Of a DNA stretch of 64,000 nt, positions 27,702 through 37,119 are shown piece after piece. Both the position numbers and the translations under genes were made by a program. Numbering within the stretch: the first letter of the stretch is position 1; every line of letters starts with the position of its first letter. The notes below the pieces were generated by a model, which was not told the origin of the DNA, made no database searches, and saw only the letters and a list, made by a program, of their open reading frames with translations. Source of the DNA: Stenotrophomonas rhizophila (GTDB lineage Bacteria; Pseudomonadota; Gammaproteobacteria; Xanthomonadales; Xanthomonadaceae); NCBI RefSeq assembly GCF_007667275.1, contig NZ_VDQT01000001.1:124001-188000 (forward strand), read 5' to 3'.

Positions 27702-29747
27702 ATGAAGAACCACGCCCTCGTTGCCGCCGTCGCTGCCGTCCTGTTTGCCCCCGACTCCCGCGCCCAGTCGTCCGATTCCGCCCTTACCCTGGGCAAGGTC
27801 GACGTGCACCAGCACACCGAGGGCCAGCTCACTGCCCACCAGGTGCTGACCTCGGTGGACGTGCTCGGCGCCGACCAGATCGAAGACAAGAACGTGTCGC
27901 ACAGCTGGGAACTGCTCGGTCAGATGCCCGGCATCCAGTTGACCGAGACCCGGCAGGGCGCGGAGTCCGGCAAGGTCAGCTTCCGGGCGTTCAACGGCGA
28001 GGGCTATCTCAATGCGATCAAGACCCTGATCGATGGCATCCCCAGCAACGTCAACAGCGGGAACCAGCGCTTCATCGACATGCTGTTCCCGCTGGAAATC
28101 AGCTACATCGAAGTGGTGCGCGGCACCAACGACCCGCGCTACGGCCTGCACAACATCGGCGGCAACGTGAACTTCGGCACGCGCCAGGGCGGGAACTACA
28201 CCGATGCTCGGCTGGCCTATGGCAGCTACAACACCCGTGACGCGCAGCTGGCCATCGGCCGCGAAAGCAACAGCGTTGCCCAGAACTACTTCATCGGCAC
28301 GCAGGCGTCGGACGGCTACCGCGACCATGACACCTCGCGGAAGTACGCAGTGGGTGGTAAATGGTTCTACGGCAGCTTGGATGACGGCATGCGCATCGGC
28401 CTCACCGCGCGCGCCTACCACCACGAGGCCGACGAACCGGGCTTCATGACCGCTGAGGAACTGCGTACCGACCGCCGTGGCTCACAGCTGCGCAACGCCA
28501 ACGATGGCGACGACCGCGACATGCGCCAGATCGGCGTGCACATGGACCTGAAGCTGGCGGACAGTCTCTATCTGGGCAGCAAGCTGTACTACAACCGCTA
28601 CGAAGACGACCGCCGGGTGACCTTCAGCGACCTGCCCATCGGCAATGCCCCGCGCCAGCGCCGGGTGTGGGATGAGAAACAGACCGGCATGCTCACCACG
28701 CTGACCTGGCAGCCCGGCGCCACGCTTACGCTGGAAGGCGGGGTGAACATCGAGCATCAGGACAACGGTTACATCCGCGAGCGTTTCAGCTACGCCGAGC
28801 CCACCGACTTCAGCGCCACACCCGCACGCGTGCAGAACAACGACCGCCACACCTTCGACAACTACGGCGCGTATGTGCAGGCTATCTACCAGCCCATCGA
28901 GGCGCTGAAGATCGTGCCGGCCTACCGGGTGGACCGTTTTGATGGTGACACCCGCCTGCCGGGCGGCATCACCGGCCCGCTGCAGCGCTACGGCACCATC
29001 GACCAGCCCAAGCTCAGCGTGGTCTATGCCTTCACCGACAGCACCAATGTGTATGCCAACTGGGGCCGCGCCTTCCAGGTGCTGACCGGCTCCACCGCGC
29101 CGGCTTACCTCACGCCGGGGCAGGGCGCCATGAACCCGTCCACCAACACCGGCATGGAGCTGGGCATGAAGTTCAGCCCGTTCGCCGGCAGCCAGGCGCG
29201 CATCGCGGTATGGCAGCAGGATGCGGCCAACGAGGTCTCCAACATGCCCGCCACCGGCACCACCGTGACCCTGGGCAAGACCCGCCGCCGTGGCGTGGAT
29301 GCGCAGATCAGCGCGCAGGTAGGCGAGAAGTGGACGGTGTGGGCGTCCCACGCGTACCAGGAGGCGAAGATCGAGCGTGACTTCCGTGACGCGAGCCTCT
29401 CGCTGGAAGGACGCGAGGTGGCCGCAACGCCGCGTTACATCAGCAACGTCGGGCTTGACTACCAGGCCACCGAGGCTCTGCAGCTGGGGCTGCAGGGCAG
29501 GGCGCAGGGCGACTACTACCTGGAAGAGCGCAACGTGGCCGGCAAGTACGGTGGCTTCGCGGTGCTGGACCTGAGCGCCCGATACCAGTTCACGCCGCGC
29601 TGGAGTGTGGACGTGCAGGTGAAGAATGCGACCGATCGCCAGTACGAATACGCGTGGTACGACAGTTTCTTCTGGGAACAACCGCAGCCGATGTTTTCAC
29701 CGGCTGCGGGGCGTGGCTTTTACCTCGGTCTGAACATGAAGCTTTGA
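27702..29747 (+). CDS. TonB-dependent receptor (siderophore/metal type)
   Basis: The 681-residue outer-membrane receptor has a short signal peptide, a plug domain (about 30-160; SVDVLGADQIED, LGQMPGIQLTETR, IEVVRGTNDPRYG, GGNVNFGTR) and a 22-strand-type barrel ending in the aromatic-containing FYLGLNMKL. Length fits ferric-siderophore and metallophore receptors rather than the 900-1000-residue carbohydrate receptors. No periplasmic or inner-membrane partner genes are adjacent, so the ligand is unknown. The promoter region holds a palindrome that may be a metal-regulator site. It is convergent with another receptor gene. Confidence 0.88.
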   Translation: MKNHALVAAVAAVLFAPDSRAQSSDSALTLGKVDVHQHTEGQLTAHQVLTSVDVLGADQIEDKNVSHSWELLGQMPGIQLTETRQGAESGKVSFRAFNGEGYLNAIKTLIDGIPSNVNSGNQRFIDMLFPLEISYIEVVRGTNDPRYGLHNIGGNVNFGTRQGGNYTDARLAYGSYNTRDAQLAIGRESNSVAQNYFIGTQASDGYRDHDTSRKYAVGGKWFYGSLDDGMRIGLTARAYHHEADEPGFMTAEELRTDRRGSQLRNANDGDDRDMRQIGVHMDLKLADSLYLGSKLYYNRYEDDRRVTFSDLPIGNAPRQRRVWDEKQTGMLTTLTWQPGATLTLEGGVNIEHQDNGYIRERFSYAEPTDFSATPARVQNNDRHTFDNYGAYVQAIYQPIEALKIVPAYRVDRFDGDTRLPGGITGPLQRYGTIDQPKLSVVYAFTDSTNVYANWGRAFQVLTGSTAPAYLTPGQGAMNPSTNTGMELGMKFSPFAGSQARIAVWQQDAANEVSNMPATGTTVTLGKTRRRGVDAQISAQVGEKWTVWASHAYQEAKIERDFRDASLSLEGREVAATPRYISNVGLDYQATEALQLGLQGRAQGDYYLEERNVAGKYGGFAVLDLSARYQFTPRWSVDVQVKNATDRQYEYAWYDSFFWEQPQPMFSPAAGRGFYLGLNMKL

Positions 29748-29784
29748 TTGCGTGAAGTAGTCTGGGTCGCACTTGGCAGGCATT

Positions 29785-29855
29785 CCGAGGGACACGCAAT
29801 GCGTGTCCCTCGGAACCCGAGCATCCGCACGTAGCGACACGCCATGCGTGTCCCA
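29785..29855. repeat. Two REP elements between convergent receptor genes
   Basis: A perfect inverted repeat CCGAGGGACACGC-AAT-GCGTGTCCCTCGG spans 29785-29813. A GTAG-headed copy, GTAGCGACACGCC then ATGCGTGTC, spans 29831-29855. Both belong to the same GACACGC REP class as the copies at 1331 and in mocA. They lie in the 156-bp gap between two convergent TonB-receptor genes and could stop transcription from both sides. Confidence 0.75.
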
Positions 29856-29903
29856 CGGAACCCATGCCGAAACCAGGACGCGCCAAGCGCGCCCCAGCCA
29901 TCA

Positions 29904-31952
29904 TCAGAACCGCGCAGTAGCGCCGACGAAGAAGGTGCGCGCACCACCGTCGTAGTTGTTGCCTTCGTCGATGGTGGAGACGTCGCCGGCGTTCAGCACG
30001 CCTGCGCGCAGGGTCAGGTTCTCGTTGACGTCGAACCCGGTCACCAGGTCCCACGTCGTGTAGGCCTTGGCGAAGGTCGCGCTGCTGCTGGAGACCAGCT
30101 GCTCGCCGATGTGCTGCGCGCTCAGGTTGAGCGACCAGGCCTCGGTCACCTGCCAGTCCAGCGAGGTGTTGGCGGTGATCTTCGGCACCACCAGCAGGTT
30201 CGCCCCGGTGGTGCGGTTCTTCGATTCCAGCATGCGCGTGGCGTTGGTGGTCCAGCTCAGGCGCTCGTGCAGGGGCACGGTGACGCTGGCCTCCACGCCG
30301 CGGGTGCGCGCCTCCTGGATGTTCTGCGCCACCGTCCACCAGAAACCGTTGACGAAGCTGGTGTCGTAGCCGGCAATCTCACGCAGCGGCACCTGCTCGA
30401 TCTTGTCGTCGAAATCGGTGAGGAAGTACGTGGCCGAGGCCGACCAGCCGCCGCGGTCGAAGCCGACGCCCAGCTCGTAGTTGGTGCTGGTTTCCGGCTC
30501 GAGGTTGGGATTGCCGGCCATGTAGCAGCCGGTGGTGCCATCGGCACTGACCGAGCGGTTGGTCCAGCCTTCCACGGTGAGGCTGCGGCAGCCGTTGCCG
30601 CCCGACTGCGTGGCCGCACCGGCGCTGCCTTGTTTCAGGTTCGGCGCCCGAAAGCCCTGCGACACACCGCCGCGCACGGTCCAGTCGTCCGACGGGTGCC
30701 ACACGCCGTAGATGCGCGGGCTCAGGTTGTCGTCGTAGTTCTCGGTGTTGTCCCAGCGCAGGCCCAGGGTGAGCGTGAAGCGCTCATGCAGGGTGATGTG
30801 GTCTTCGGCGAACAGCGCCCACGAGTCGGCCTCGTTGGTTGGGCTGATCCGGCCGCTGCCGCTCCAGGTCACCGGCACGGTGCCGATGGTGTCGGTGTTC
30901 TGCAGCTCTTCGCGCTTCCATTGGCCACCCACGTTCAAGCGGTGCTCGAAGCCCAGGTGGAAGCCAGTGGCGAAGGCGGTATCGAACACGGTTTCCTTGG
31001 CGTGGTTGCCCACCTGGCTGCCCTTGTCCTCGTAATCGTTCTGGGTCAGGGTGGACTTGGAGGTGCTGGCATCGCCGTAGCGGCCGTCGTGGGTGACCAC
31101 GTAGCCGGTGTGCACCAGCTTGGACAGGCCCCATGCGCCGACATCGCCGCCACCGCGGTTGCGCTGCGTGCCATGGGTGGCCTCGAAGCCCAGCGTGTGG
31201 TCGCCGTTGATGGCCCAGTTGAGCAGCGCGTTCGCATTCTCGGCCTTGGTACCCGGGGTCTGGCCGCGGCCACGGTCGGATTCGCGATCGGTGACGTTGG
31301 CACCGACGCGCAGGCCCAGGCTGTCGGTGAGCGGGCCGCTGAACAGCCCGCCCATCTGGGTGGTGTTGCCGCGCGTGGACGAGTCCGGCTTGCTGTAGTT
31401 GTAGGTCACCGAGCCGCCCCATTCGGGCGCGATCTTCCGGGTGATGATGTTGATCACGCCGCCCATGGCGTCGGAGCCATACAGGGACGACATCGGCCCG
31501 CGCACCACTTCGATGCGTTCGATCATGTCCGGCGACAGCCAGTTCAGATCCTGCGGGCCGAGGTCATCGCGGTAGTTCACGCCGGACGAATTGCCCTGGC
31601 GGCGACCGTCGATGAGGATCAGCGTGTACTGCTCCGGCAGCCCGCGCAGGCGGATCTTCGACTGCGCGCCGGAGAGGGCGTAGCCACCGGTCACGCCGGG
31701 CACGGTGCTGAGCAGCTGGCCGATGCTGGAGACCGGCTTGCGCTCGATGTCCTGGCGGCTGATCACGCTGATGCTGGCCGGCGCGTCCTTGATCCATTGC
31801 TGGGCGCCGGTGGCGGTGACTACTACGGTGTCGAAGTCCTTGGCGTCGGCGGCGGCTTCGCCGTTGGCGTGGGCCTGTGCGGACAGGGCCAAGGCGATGG
31901 CCGCAGTCAGTGCGGCCAGGGAATGGGCAAGCGTGGGGGGTGCAACGCGCAT
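29904..31952 (-). CDS. TonB-dependent receptor, CirA/FepA-like catecholate siderophore type
   Basis: The 682-residue receptor has a signal peptide (to about residue 30, SAQAHANG), the TonB box region DTVVVTATG, and a plug with IRLRGLPEQYTLILIDGRRQ, IERIEVVRGPMSSLYGSDAM and GGVINIITRK. These are strong marks of the CirA/FepA group that imports ferric catecholates. The barrel ends in the expected aromatic FFVGATARF. A Fur-like inverted repeat lies 75 bp upstream, consistent with iron repression. It is convergent with the other receptor gene. Confidence 0.9.
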   Translation of the reverse strand: MRVAPPTLAHSLAALTAAIALALSAQAHANGEAAADAKDFDTVVVTATGAQQWIKDAPASISVISRQDIERKPVSSIGQLLSTVPGVTGGYALSGAQSKIRLRGLPEQYTLILIDGRRQGNSSGVNYRDDLGPQDLNWLSPDMIERIEVVRGPMSSLYGSDAMGGVINIITRKIAPEWGGSVTYNYSKPDSSTRGNTTQMGGLFSGPLTDSLGLRVGANVTDRESDRGRGQTPGTKAENANALLNWAINGDHTLGFEATHGTQRNRGGGDVGAWGLSKLVHTGYVVTHDGRYGDASTSKSTLTQNDYEDKGSQVGNHAKETVFDTAFATGFHLGFEHRLNVGGQWKREELQNTDTIGTVPVTWSGSGRISPTNEADSWALFAEDHITLHERFTLTLGLRWDNTENYDDNLSPRIYGVWHPSDDWTVRGGVSQGFRAPNLKQGSAGAATQSGGNGCRSLTVEGWTNRSVSADGTTGCYMAGNPNLEPETSTNYELGVGFDRGGWSASATYFLTDFDDKIEQVPLREIAGYDTSFVNGFWWTVAQNIQEARTRGVEASVTVPLHERLSWTTNATRMLESKNRTTGANLLVVPKITANTSLDWQVTEAWSLNLSAQHIGEQLVSSSSATFAKAYTTWDLVTGFDVNENLTLRAGVLNAGDVSTIDEGNNYDGGARTFFVGATARF

Positions 31953-32026
31953 CGAGCAAACTCCTGGAAAAGAGGGTCCGCTGGCGATGGCTGGGACGTC
32001 CGTGTGGTGATTCTGAAATCGTTCAC

Positions 32027-32045
32027 AATGATATCACGAATCATT
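32027..32045 (-). promoter_or_regulatory. Fur-box-like inverted repeat
   Basis: AATGATATCACGAATCATT is a 19-bp element with 6-bp arms (AATGAT/ATCATT) and a 7-base centre, the geometry of the classical Fur box. It lies 75-93 bp upstream of the ATG of the CirA-like receptor, in the promoter region. Iron-dependent repression by Fur is inferred. Confidence 0.5.
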
Positions 32046-32073
32046 CGCATGTGACACATTCGGACATGTACCG

Positions 32074-32156
32074 GTAGCGCCGGCCGTTGGCCGGCCTGCG
32101 GGGGATTTGCATCGGGCGATGAAGGTCCGCGAGGGCCGGCCAACGGCCGGCGCTAC
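32074..32156. repeat. Inverted pair of GTAGCGCCGGCC REPs
   Basis: A palindrome GTAGCGCCGGCCGTTGGCCG begins at 32074 on the plus strand, and an inverted copy ends at 32156 with CCGGCGCTAC. They are separated by about 37 bases. This is a second REP class, distinct from the GACACGC type elsewhere in the window. It sits between the receptor promoter and the end of the short-chain dehydrogenase gene. Confidence 0.8.
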
Positions 32157-32196
32157 CGCGTTTGCGGACTTTCCGTGGGCACCGCGGGCGCCTGCC

Positions 32197-33795
32197 TCAC
32201 CAGTCGGTGGGGGCGTAATCCTTGAGGAACTGGCCCCACACGTGGTTGCCGGTGTTCGCGCCGTGGATGATCGGGTCGACGATGCGCGCGGCGCCGTCAA
32301 CGATGTCCAGCGGCGGATGGAAGCGCTCTTCGGCGACCTTGCGCGCTGCGATCTCCGCCGGATCTTCGTCGGTCACCCAGCCAGTATCCACGGAATTCAT
32401 GTGGATGCCGTAGTTCTGGTAATCGGCCGCCGAGGTGCGCGTCATCATGTTCAACGCGGCCTTGGCCATGTTGGTGTGCGGGTGGCGGGTGGTCTTGAAG
32501 TTGCGGTAGAACTGCCCCTCCATCGCCGACACATTGACGATGTGCTTGTCGCGCTCGGGCGTGCGCAGCATCAGCGGCTTCAACCGCGCATTGATGATGA
32601 AGGGTGCGATGGCGTTGACCAGCTGCGTCTCCAGCAGCTCCACCGACGGCACTTCGGCCATCAGCAGGCGCCAGGAGTTGCGTCCACGCAGGTCCACCTG
32701 CTGCAGGTCCTGGTCCAGCCGGCCTTCCGGGAACAGGTGCTGCTGGCCCAGCAGCTCATCGGCCAGCAACGGCACCTGCGACAGCTCGGCGGCGCGGGTA
32801 AGGCCATCGGCGCCGACCAGGCCGTCCTGCAGCGCCGGTACCGCCGCGTCCGAACCCAGCGCCAGCATCTCCGGGCTGCGCAGGCCTTCGTACTGGCCCA
32901 CCAGCTTGCGGATCGTCTCCGGCACCTCGTGCAGCGCGGCGGTTTCGCCGGCCATCATGTGCGCATAGAACTGCGGCGGACGGCGCACGGTCTGGCAGGC
33001 ATTGTTGATGATGAAATCCAGCCGCGTGCGCGTGGCCAGCAGCTCATTGCAGAACGCTTCCACGCTGGGCGTATGGCGCAGGTCCAGCCCGTACACCTGC
33101 AGGCGGTGGCCCCATTCGGCGAAGTCCGGCTCTTCGGCATAGCGGGCCGCCGAATCGCGCGGGAAGCGCGTGGTCACGATCAACTCGGCGCCAGCGCGCA
33201 GCAGCTTCAGGCCGGCCTGGTAGCCGATCTTGACCCGGCCGCCGGTCAGCAGCGCCACGCGGCCACGCAGGTCGGCGGTTTCGGTGCGCTTGAGGAAGTT
33301 CAGATCGGCACAGGCGGTGCACATCTGGTCGTAGAAATGATGCAGCAGGGTGAACTTCTGCTTGCACACGTAGCAGTGCCGCACCTCTTCCGAATGCACC
33401 GGTTCCGGCGTGGCAGCGGCGCCCTCGCCGTTGCGCGCATCGTGCAGGCCGGCGGCGTGTGGCGGGAAGTAGTTCGGGGTGCTGAATACCGGCTTGCGGC
33501 GCAGGGTGCGGATGCCGGTCTGGTCCAGCAGCGCTTCGGCCTTGCGCACCTTTTCCTGCTGCAGCCGTACCTTGGCCTGCTGCTTCAGCTTCTGCCGCCG
33601 TTCCTTCGGTTCGGGGTGGTAGACCCTGGCCACTACCTGGTGGAAACGCACGCGCTCGTCTTCCGGCAGCGTGTCCAGCATGGCGCGGTCGGCCTCGATC
33701 GCCTCCAGCAGGTCCAGCGCGGCGCGCAGGCGGTCGGTCAGGGGCAGCTCGTCCTGGGGCAGGGCGTCGGCGGGGGAAGAAGCGATGGCGTTCAC
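32197..33795 (-). CDS. Zinc-finger-fused short-chain dehydrogenase/reductase
   Basis: The 532-residue protein has an acidic N-terminal helical region, a basic coiled-coil-like segment (about 62-90; KERRQKLKQQAKVRLQQEKV), a four-Cys zinc site (C141, C144, C159, C162), and an SDR Rossmann domain from about 175. The cofactor loop is TGGRVKIG (184-191) and the NNA-type motif is IINNACQ. The catalytic region reads NVSAMEGQF...HPHTNMAKAAL: Ser and Lys are present but the residue four before the Lys is Thr, not the usual Tyr. The family is recognisable but divergent and the substrate is unknown. It follows the gluconate dehydrogenase operon on the same strand. Confidence 0.8.
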   Translation of the reverse strand: MNAIASSPADALPQDELPLTDRLRAALDLLEAIEADRAMLDTLPEDERVRFHQVVARVYHPEPKERRQKLKQQAKVRLQQEKVRKAEALLDQTGIRTLRRKPVFSTPNYFPPHAAGLHDARNGEGAAATPEPVHSEEVRHCYVCKQKFTLLHHFYDQMCTACADLNFLKRTETADLRGRVALLTGGRVKIGYQAGLKLLRAGAELIVTTRFPRDSAARYAEEPDFAEWGHRLQVYGLDLRHTPSVEAFCNELLATRTRLDFIINNACQTVRRPPQFYAHMMAGETAALHEVPETIRKLVGQYEGLRSPEMLALGSDAAVPALQDGLVGADGLTRAAELSQVPLLADELLGQQHLFPEGRLDQDLQQVDLRGRNSWRLLMAEVPSVELLETQLVNAIAPFIINARLKPLMLRTPERDKHIVNVSAMEGQFYRNFKTTRHPHTNMAKAALNMMTRTSAADYQNYGIHMNSVDTGWVTDEDPAEIAARKVAEERFHPPLDIVDGAARIVDPIIHGANTGNHVWGQFLKDYAPTDW

Positions 33796-33850
33796 GTTGG
33801 ATCCGGAGGTAACGGCGGGAGGGCGGTCGGCAGTGCCGTCAACCGCAAGG

Positions 33851-33884
33851 GAGCGGCCCCTGCCGTTGCAGGGCAGGGGCGCTC
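33851..33884 (-). terminator. Probable terminator after the gluconate dehydrogenase-type operon
   Basis: GAGCGGCCCCTGCC and GGCAGGGGCGCTC can form a 13-bp stem with one bulged base and a short loop. It lies about 60 bp after the cytochrome gene stop and before the SDR start. No clear T-run follows on the minus strand, so it may be a weak or Rho-assisted terminator. Confidence 0.5.
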
Positions 33885-33944
33885 GGAGGGCCGCTATTCT
33901 CCCCGATCCGGGGGTTTCGTGCAGGAGCCGGCTGAACCGCCGGG

Positions 33945-35330
33945 TTATTCCGCGTCTTCGCCGCCCCGGGCGGCGGTCGGGTCGTGCGCGTCCTTGGCGG
34001 CCTTGGCCTCGTCATCCAGGTGCTGGCGCACCTTCTTCGCCTGGTCGGCAGTGACCGCACCGGCCTGGTTGCCGAAGTCCTGGCGGATGAACGTGGCCAG
34101 CTGGGCGATCTCCTTGTCCGACAGGCGTTCGGCGAAGCCGGGCATGCCCAGGTTGGAGGGACGCTGGGTGGTTGAGGGCAGTTCGCTGCCGGCCAGCAGC
34201 AGTCGGATCACCGAGGTCGGGTCGTCGGCCAGCACGGTGGGGTTGCCCGCAATGGCCGGGAACACGTTCGTATAGCCCTTGGCATCGGTGCGATGGCAGG
34301 CCGCGCAGTTGTCGACGAACAGTTCGGCGCCGCGGCTGTCGTTGATGCCGGTCTGCAGTTTGCGCGCCGTGGCATCGCTGGCGGTGTACGTGGAAGGATC
34401 ATGCGGGCTGGCCGGCAGCTGCTTGAGATACACCGCGATCGCCTTCAGATCCTCGTCGGTGAGCTTCTGCGTGCTGTGCGTGACCACGTCGGCCATCGGC
34501 GAGCCCACCACCGCGCTGTGCGCGTTGCGGGCGGTGCGCAGGGTGTCGACGATGTCCTGCTCGGACCAGCGGCCAAGTCCGTCGGCCGCGTTGCCGCGCA
34601 GGTTGACCGCGTTCCAGCCGTCGATCACTTGGCCACCGGACAGGTACGCCGGGCTGGATTCGTCCAGCGCCTTCTCCTGCAGGGCGAGGCCACGCGGGGT
34701 GTGGCAACTGCCGCAGTGGCCGAGGCCCTGCACCAAATAGGCGCCGCGTGCCAGCTGCGGATCGCTGTACTTGCCGGGATCGAACGCCACCGCGTCCGCC
34801 TCGGGCGCGAAGGTCTTGCGCCAGATCGCCAGCGGCCAGCGCATCGACAGCGGCCAGGTGATGTCCACGGCCCGGTTGTCCTGCCGCACCGGTGCGATGT
34901 CGCCGTGCAGGAAGTACGCGTGCAGGGCGCGCACGTCGTCGTCGCTGATCCGCGCGTAGGACGGGTAGGGCATCGCCGGGTACAGCGTGCGGCCGTCAGG
35001 CGCGATGCCGTGGCGGACCGCACGGTCGAAGTCATCCAGCGAATATGCGCCGATCCCGGTGTCCTTGTCCGGGGTGATGTTGGTGCTGTAGATGTTGCCG
35101 AGCGGCGATGCCACCGGCAGCCCACCGGCGAACGGCTTGCCGCCCGGCTTGGTATGGCAGGCGGTGCAGTCGCCGGCCGCCGCCAGGTAACGGCCGCGTT
35201 CGATCAGCGCCGCATCGGCCGCGGGCCCATCGGCCAGCACGCGGGTTCTGGTGGGAATGAAGGCATAGGCCAGGGCGGCCAGCAGCACGACCAGGCCGAT
35301 GACCACGATCCAGAGAAGAAGCTTTTTCAT
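33945..35330 (-). CDS. Triheme cytochrome c, membrane-anchored subunit of a gluconate-dehydrogenase-type enzyme
   Basis: The 461-residue protein has an N-terminal membrane anchor (LLLWIVVIGLVVLLAALAYAF) and three CXXCH heme sites: CTACH near residue 55, CGSCH near 205 and CAACH near 345. This matches the cytochrome subunit of membrane-bound gluconate, sorbitol and related dehydrogenases, which pass electrons from the flavoprotein to ubiquinone. The ATG follows a strong GGAGG site. It is third in the operon, 10 bp after the GMC gene. The C-terminal tail after the third heme domain is charged and low in complexity. Confidence 0.92.
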   Translation of the reverse strand: MKKLLLWIVVIGLVVLLAALAYAFIPTRTRVLADGPAADAALIERGRYLAAAGDCTACHTKPGGKPFAGGLPVASPLGNIYSTNITPDKDTGIGAYSLDDFDRAVRHGIAPDGRTLYPAMPYPSYARISDDDVRALHAYFLHGDIAPVRQDNRAVDITWPLSMRWPLAIWRKTFAPEADAVAFDPGKYSDPQLARGAYLVQGLGHCGSCHTPRGLALQEKALDESSPAYLSGGQVIDGWNAVNLRGNAADGLGRWSEQDIVDTLRTARNAHSAVVGSPMADVVTHSTQKLTDEDLKAIAVYLKQLPASPHDPSTYTASDATARKLQTGINDSRGAELFVDNCAACHRTDAKGYTNVFPAIAGNPTVLADDPTSVIRLLLAGSELPSTTQRPSNLGMPGFAERLSDKEIAQLATFIRQDFGNQAGAVTADQAKKVRQHLDDEAKAAKDAHDPTAARGGEDAE

Positions 35331-35340
35331 GCGCGCCTCC

Positions 35341-37116
35341 TCAAGCCTGGACCAGGGGGCCCGGATCGGGCAGGTACTTCTCGCGGATGGCCTTGGCCGC
35401 CCAGTACGCCAGCCCGCCGACCAGCCCGGTCGGGTTGTAGCCGTTGTTCTGCGGGAAGGCGTTGGCGCCGATCACGAACACATTCGACACGTCCCAGCTC
35501 TGCAGGTAGCGGTTCAGCGCCGAGGTCTTCGGGTCCGCGCCCATGATCGCGCCGCCGCAGGTGTGCGTGCTCTGGTACTTGGTGATGTTGTAGTGCTCCC
35601 CATCCTTCTTGGCGTCGCCGCTCATCGACAGCGGATTGAGCGTGCGGCTCATCTGCATGGCCTGGTCGACGAAGAACTGCGAGGCCTTGATCTCGTTCGG
35701 GTGCCAATCGAAGGTCATGCGCAGCAGCGGGCGGCCGAAGGAGTCCTTGTAGTTGGGGTCCAGGCTCAGGTAGTGCTGGCGATAGGACATGCACGCACCC
35801 TGCACCTCGTAATAGAAGTTGTGGCGGAAGTTGTCGGCCGCCGCCTTTTTCCATGCCGCGCCCCAGCTCGGGGTGCCCGAGGGTACGTTGATGCCGCGCA
35901 CCGGGCCGGCGCCGGGCTGACGAGCCCACACCAGGCCGCCGCCGACGAAACCGGCCTTGGCGTTGTCCAGCTGGTTGCCGTTGAGGTCGTCCATGGTGGT
36001 GCCGGCGCCACCGATGCCGATGAAGCCGTTGGCCTGCACGTCCTTGTCGAAGAACAGCACCACCCGGTTGAGGTTCTGGTAGGAGTAATTGCGGCCCACG
36101 GTGCCGGTGTTGGTCTGCGGGTCGTAGGCTTCGCCGATGCCGGAGACCAGCATCAGGTGCACGTTGTACAGCTGGAACGCGCACAGCAGCACGATGTCCG
36201 CCGGCTGCTCCACTTCACGGCCCTGCGCATCCAGGTAAGTCACCCCGGTGGCTTTGCTGTTGCTGCTGTCCAGGTTCACCTTGAGCACCTGCGAATGGGT
36301 GCGCAGTTCGAACTTCGGCCGCTGGCGCAGCACCGGCAGGATGCAGGCGTTCGGGCTGGCCTTGGAATAGTTCAGGCAGCCGTAGTCGCTGCAGAAGCCA
36401 CAGGCATTGCACGGCCCGAGCTGGCAGCCATAAGGGTTGACATACGGCCCCGAAGCGTTGGACGCCGGAATCGGGTAGGGATGCCAGCCCATTTCCTTGG
36501 CTGCCTTGTAGAACAGCTCGCCGCCGAGATAATTCGGATTGGGCCCCAACGGGTACTCGCGCGAACGCGAGCCCTCGAACGGGTTGCCACCCTCCTGCAC
36601 CACGCCGTTGATCACGCCGGCCTTGCCGGACGTGCCGCACACCAGCTCGAACATGTTCAGGTGCGGCTCCAGCTCGGCATAGGTCACCGGGAAATCCTGG
36701 ATGGTCATGTCCGCGGGGATGAACGCCTTGCCGTAACGCTGCTCCACATTCGTGCGCAGCTGCAGGTCTTCCGGCAACGGCCGGAAATGCGCGCCCGACC
36801 AGTGGCTGCCCGCACCGCCCACGCCGGTGCCGGGCTTGAACGAGCCCATCTGGCGATAGGGCACGGCGGTGTCGGCGATCGAATGCCGGATCGTCACCGT
36901 TTCCTGGTTGAGGCTCTGCAGGTACTTGCGGTGCACCGAGCCTTCCAGCTCGTCCACTACCTTGGGGTAGGCGAAGTCGGGCTGGGTATCGCGGTCGCCG
37001 CCGCGTTCCAGCGCCACCACGTGCAGGCCGGCGTCGGTGAGTTCCTTGGCCAGGATCGCGCCGGTCCAGCCCATGCCGACGATGACCGCATCGACTTTCG
37101 GTTTCGTGATTGCCAT
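35341..37116 (-). CDS. GMC-family flavoprotein dehydrogenase, large subunit
   Basis: The 591-residue flavoprotein has the FAD-binding VDAVIVGMGWTGA at the N-terminus (8-20) and the GMC signature GTGVGGAGSHWSG near 97-108. Its C-terminal region has CGGAIMGADP and the active-site-type NVFVIGANAFPQNNGYNPTG. A Cys-rich insert with Cys at about 231, 236, 239, 242, 247 and 258 resembles the Fe-S site of FAD-dependent glucose and gluconate dehydrogenases. It should oxidise a sugar acid or polyol in the periplasm, exported with the Tat-tagged small subunit encoded 3 bp upstream. The exact substrate is not decided by sequence. Confidence 0.92.
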   Translation of the reverse strand: MAITKPKVDAVIVGMGWTGAILAKELTDAGLHVVALERGGDRDTQPDFAYPKVVDELEGSVHRKYLQSLNQETVTIRHSIADTAVPYRQMGSFKPGTGVGGAGSHWSGAHFRPLPEDLQLRTNVEQRYGKAFIPADMTIQDFPVTYAELEPHLNMFELVCGTSGKAGVINGVVQEGGNPFEGSRSREYPLGPNPNYLGGELFYKAAKEMGWHPYPIPASNASGPYVNPYGCQLGPCNACGFCSDYGCLNYSKASPNACILPVLRQRPKFELRTHSQVLKVNLDSSNSKATGVTYLDAQGREVEQPADIVLLCAFQLYNVHLMLVSGIGEAYDPQTNTGTVGRNYSYQNLNRVVLFFDKDVQANGFIGIGGAGTTMDDLNGNQLDNAKAGFVGGGLVWARQPGAGPVRGINVPSGTPSWGAAWKKAAADNFRHNFYYEVQGACMSYRQHYLSLDPNYKDSFGRPLLRMTFDWHPNEIKASQFFVDQAMQMSRTLNPLSMSGDAKKDGEHYNITKYQSTHTCGGAIMGADPKTSALNRYLQSWDVSNVFVIGANAFPQNNGYNPTGLVGGLAYWAAKAIREKYLPDPGPLVQA

Positions 37117-37119
37117 CGG

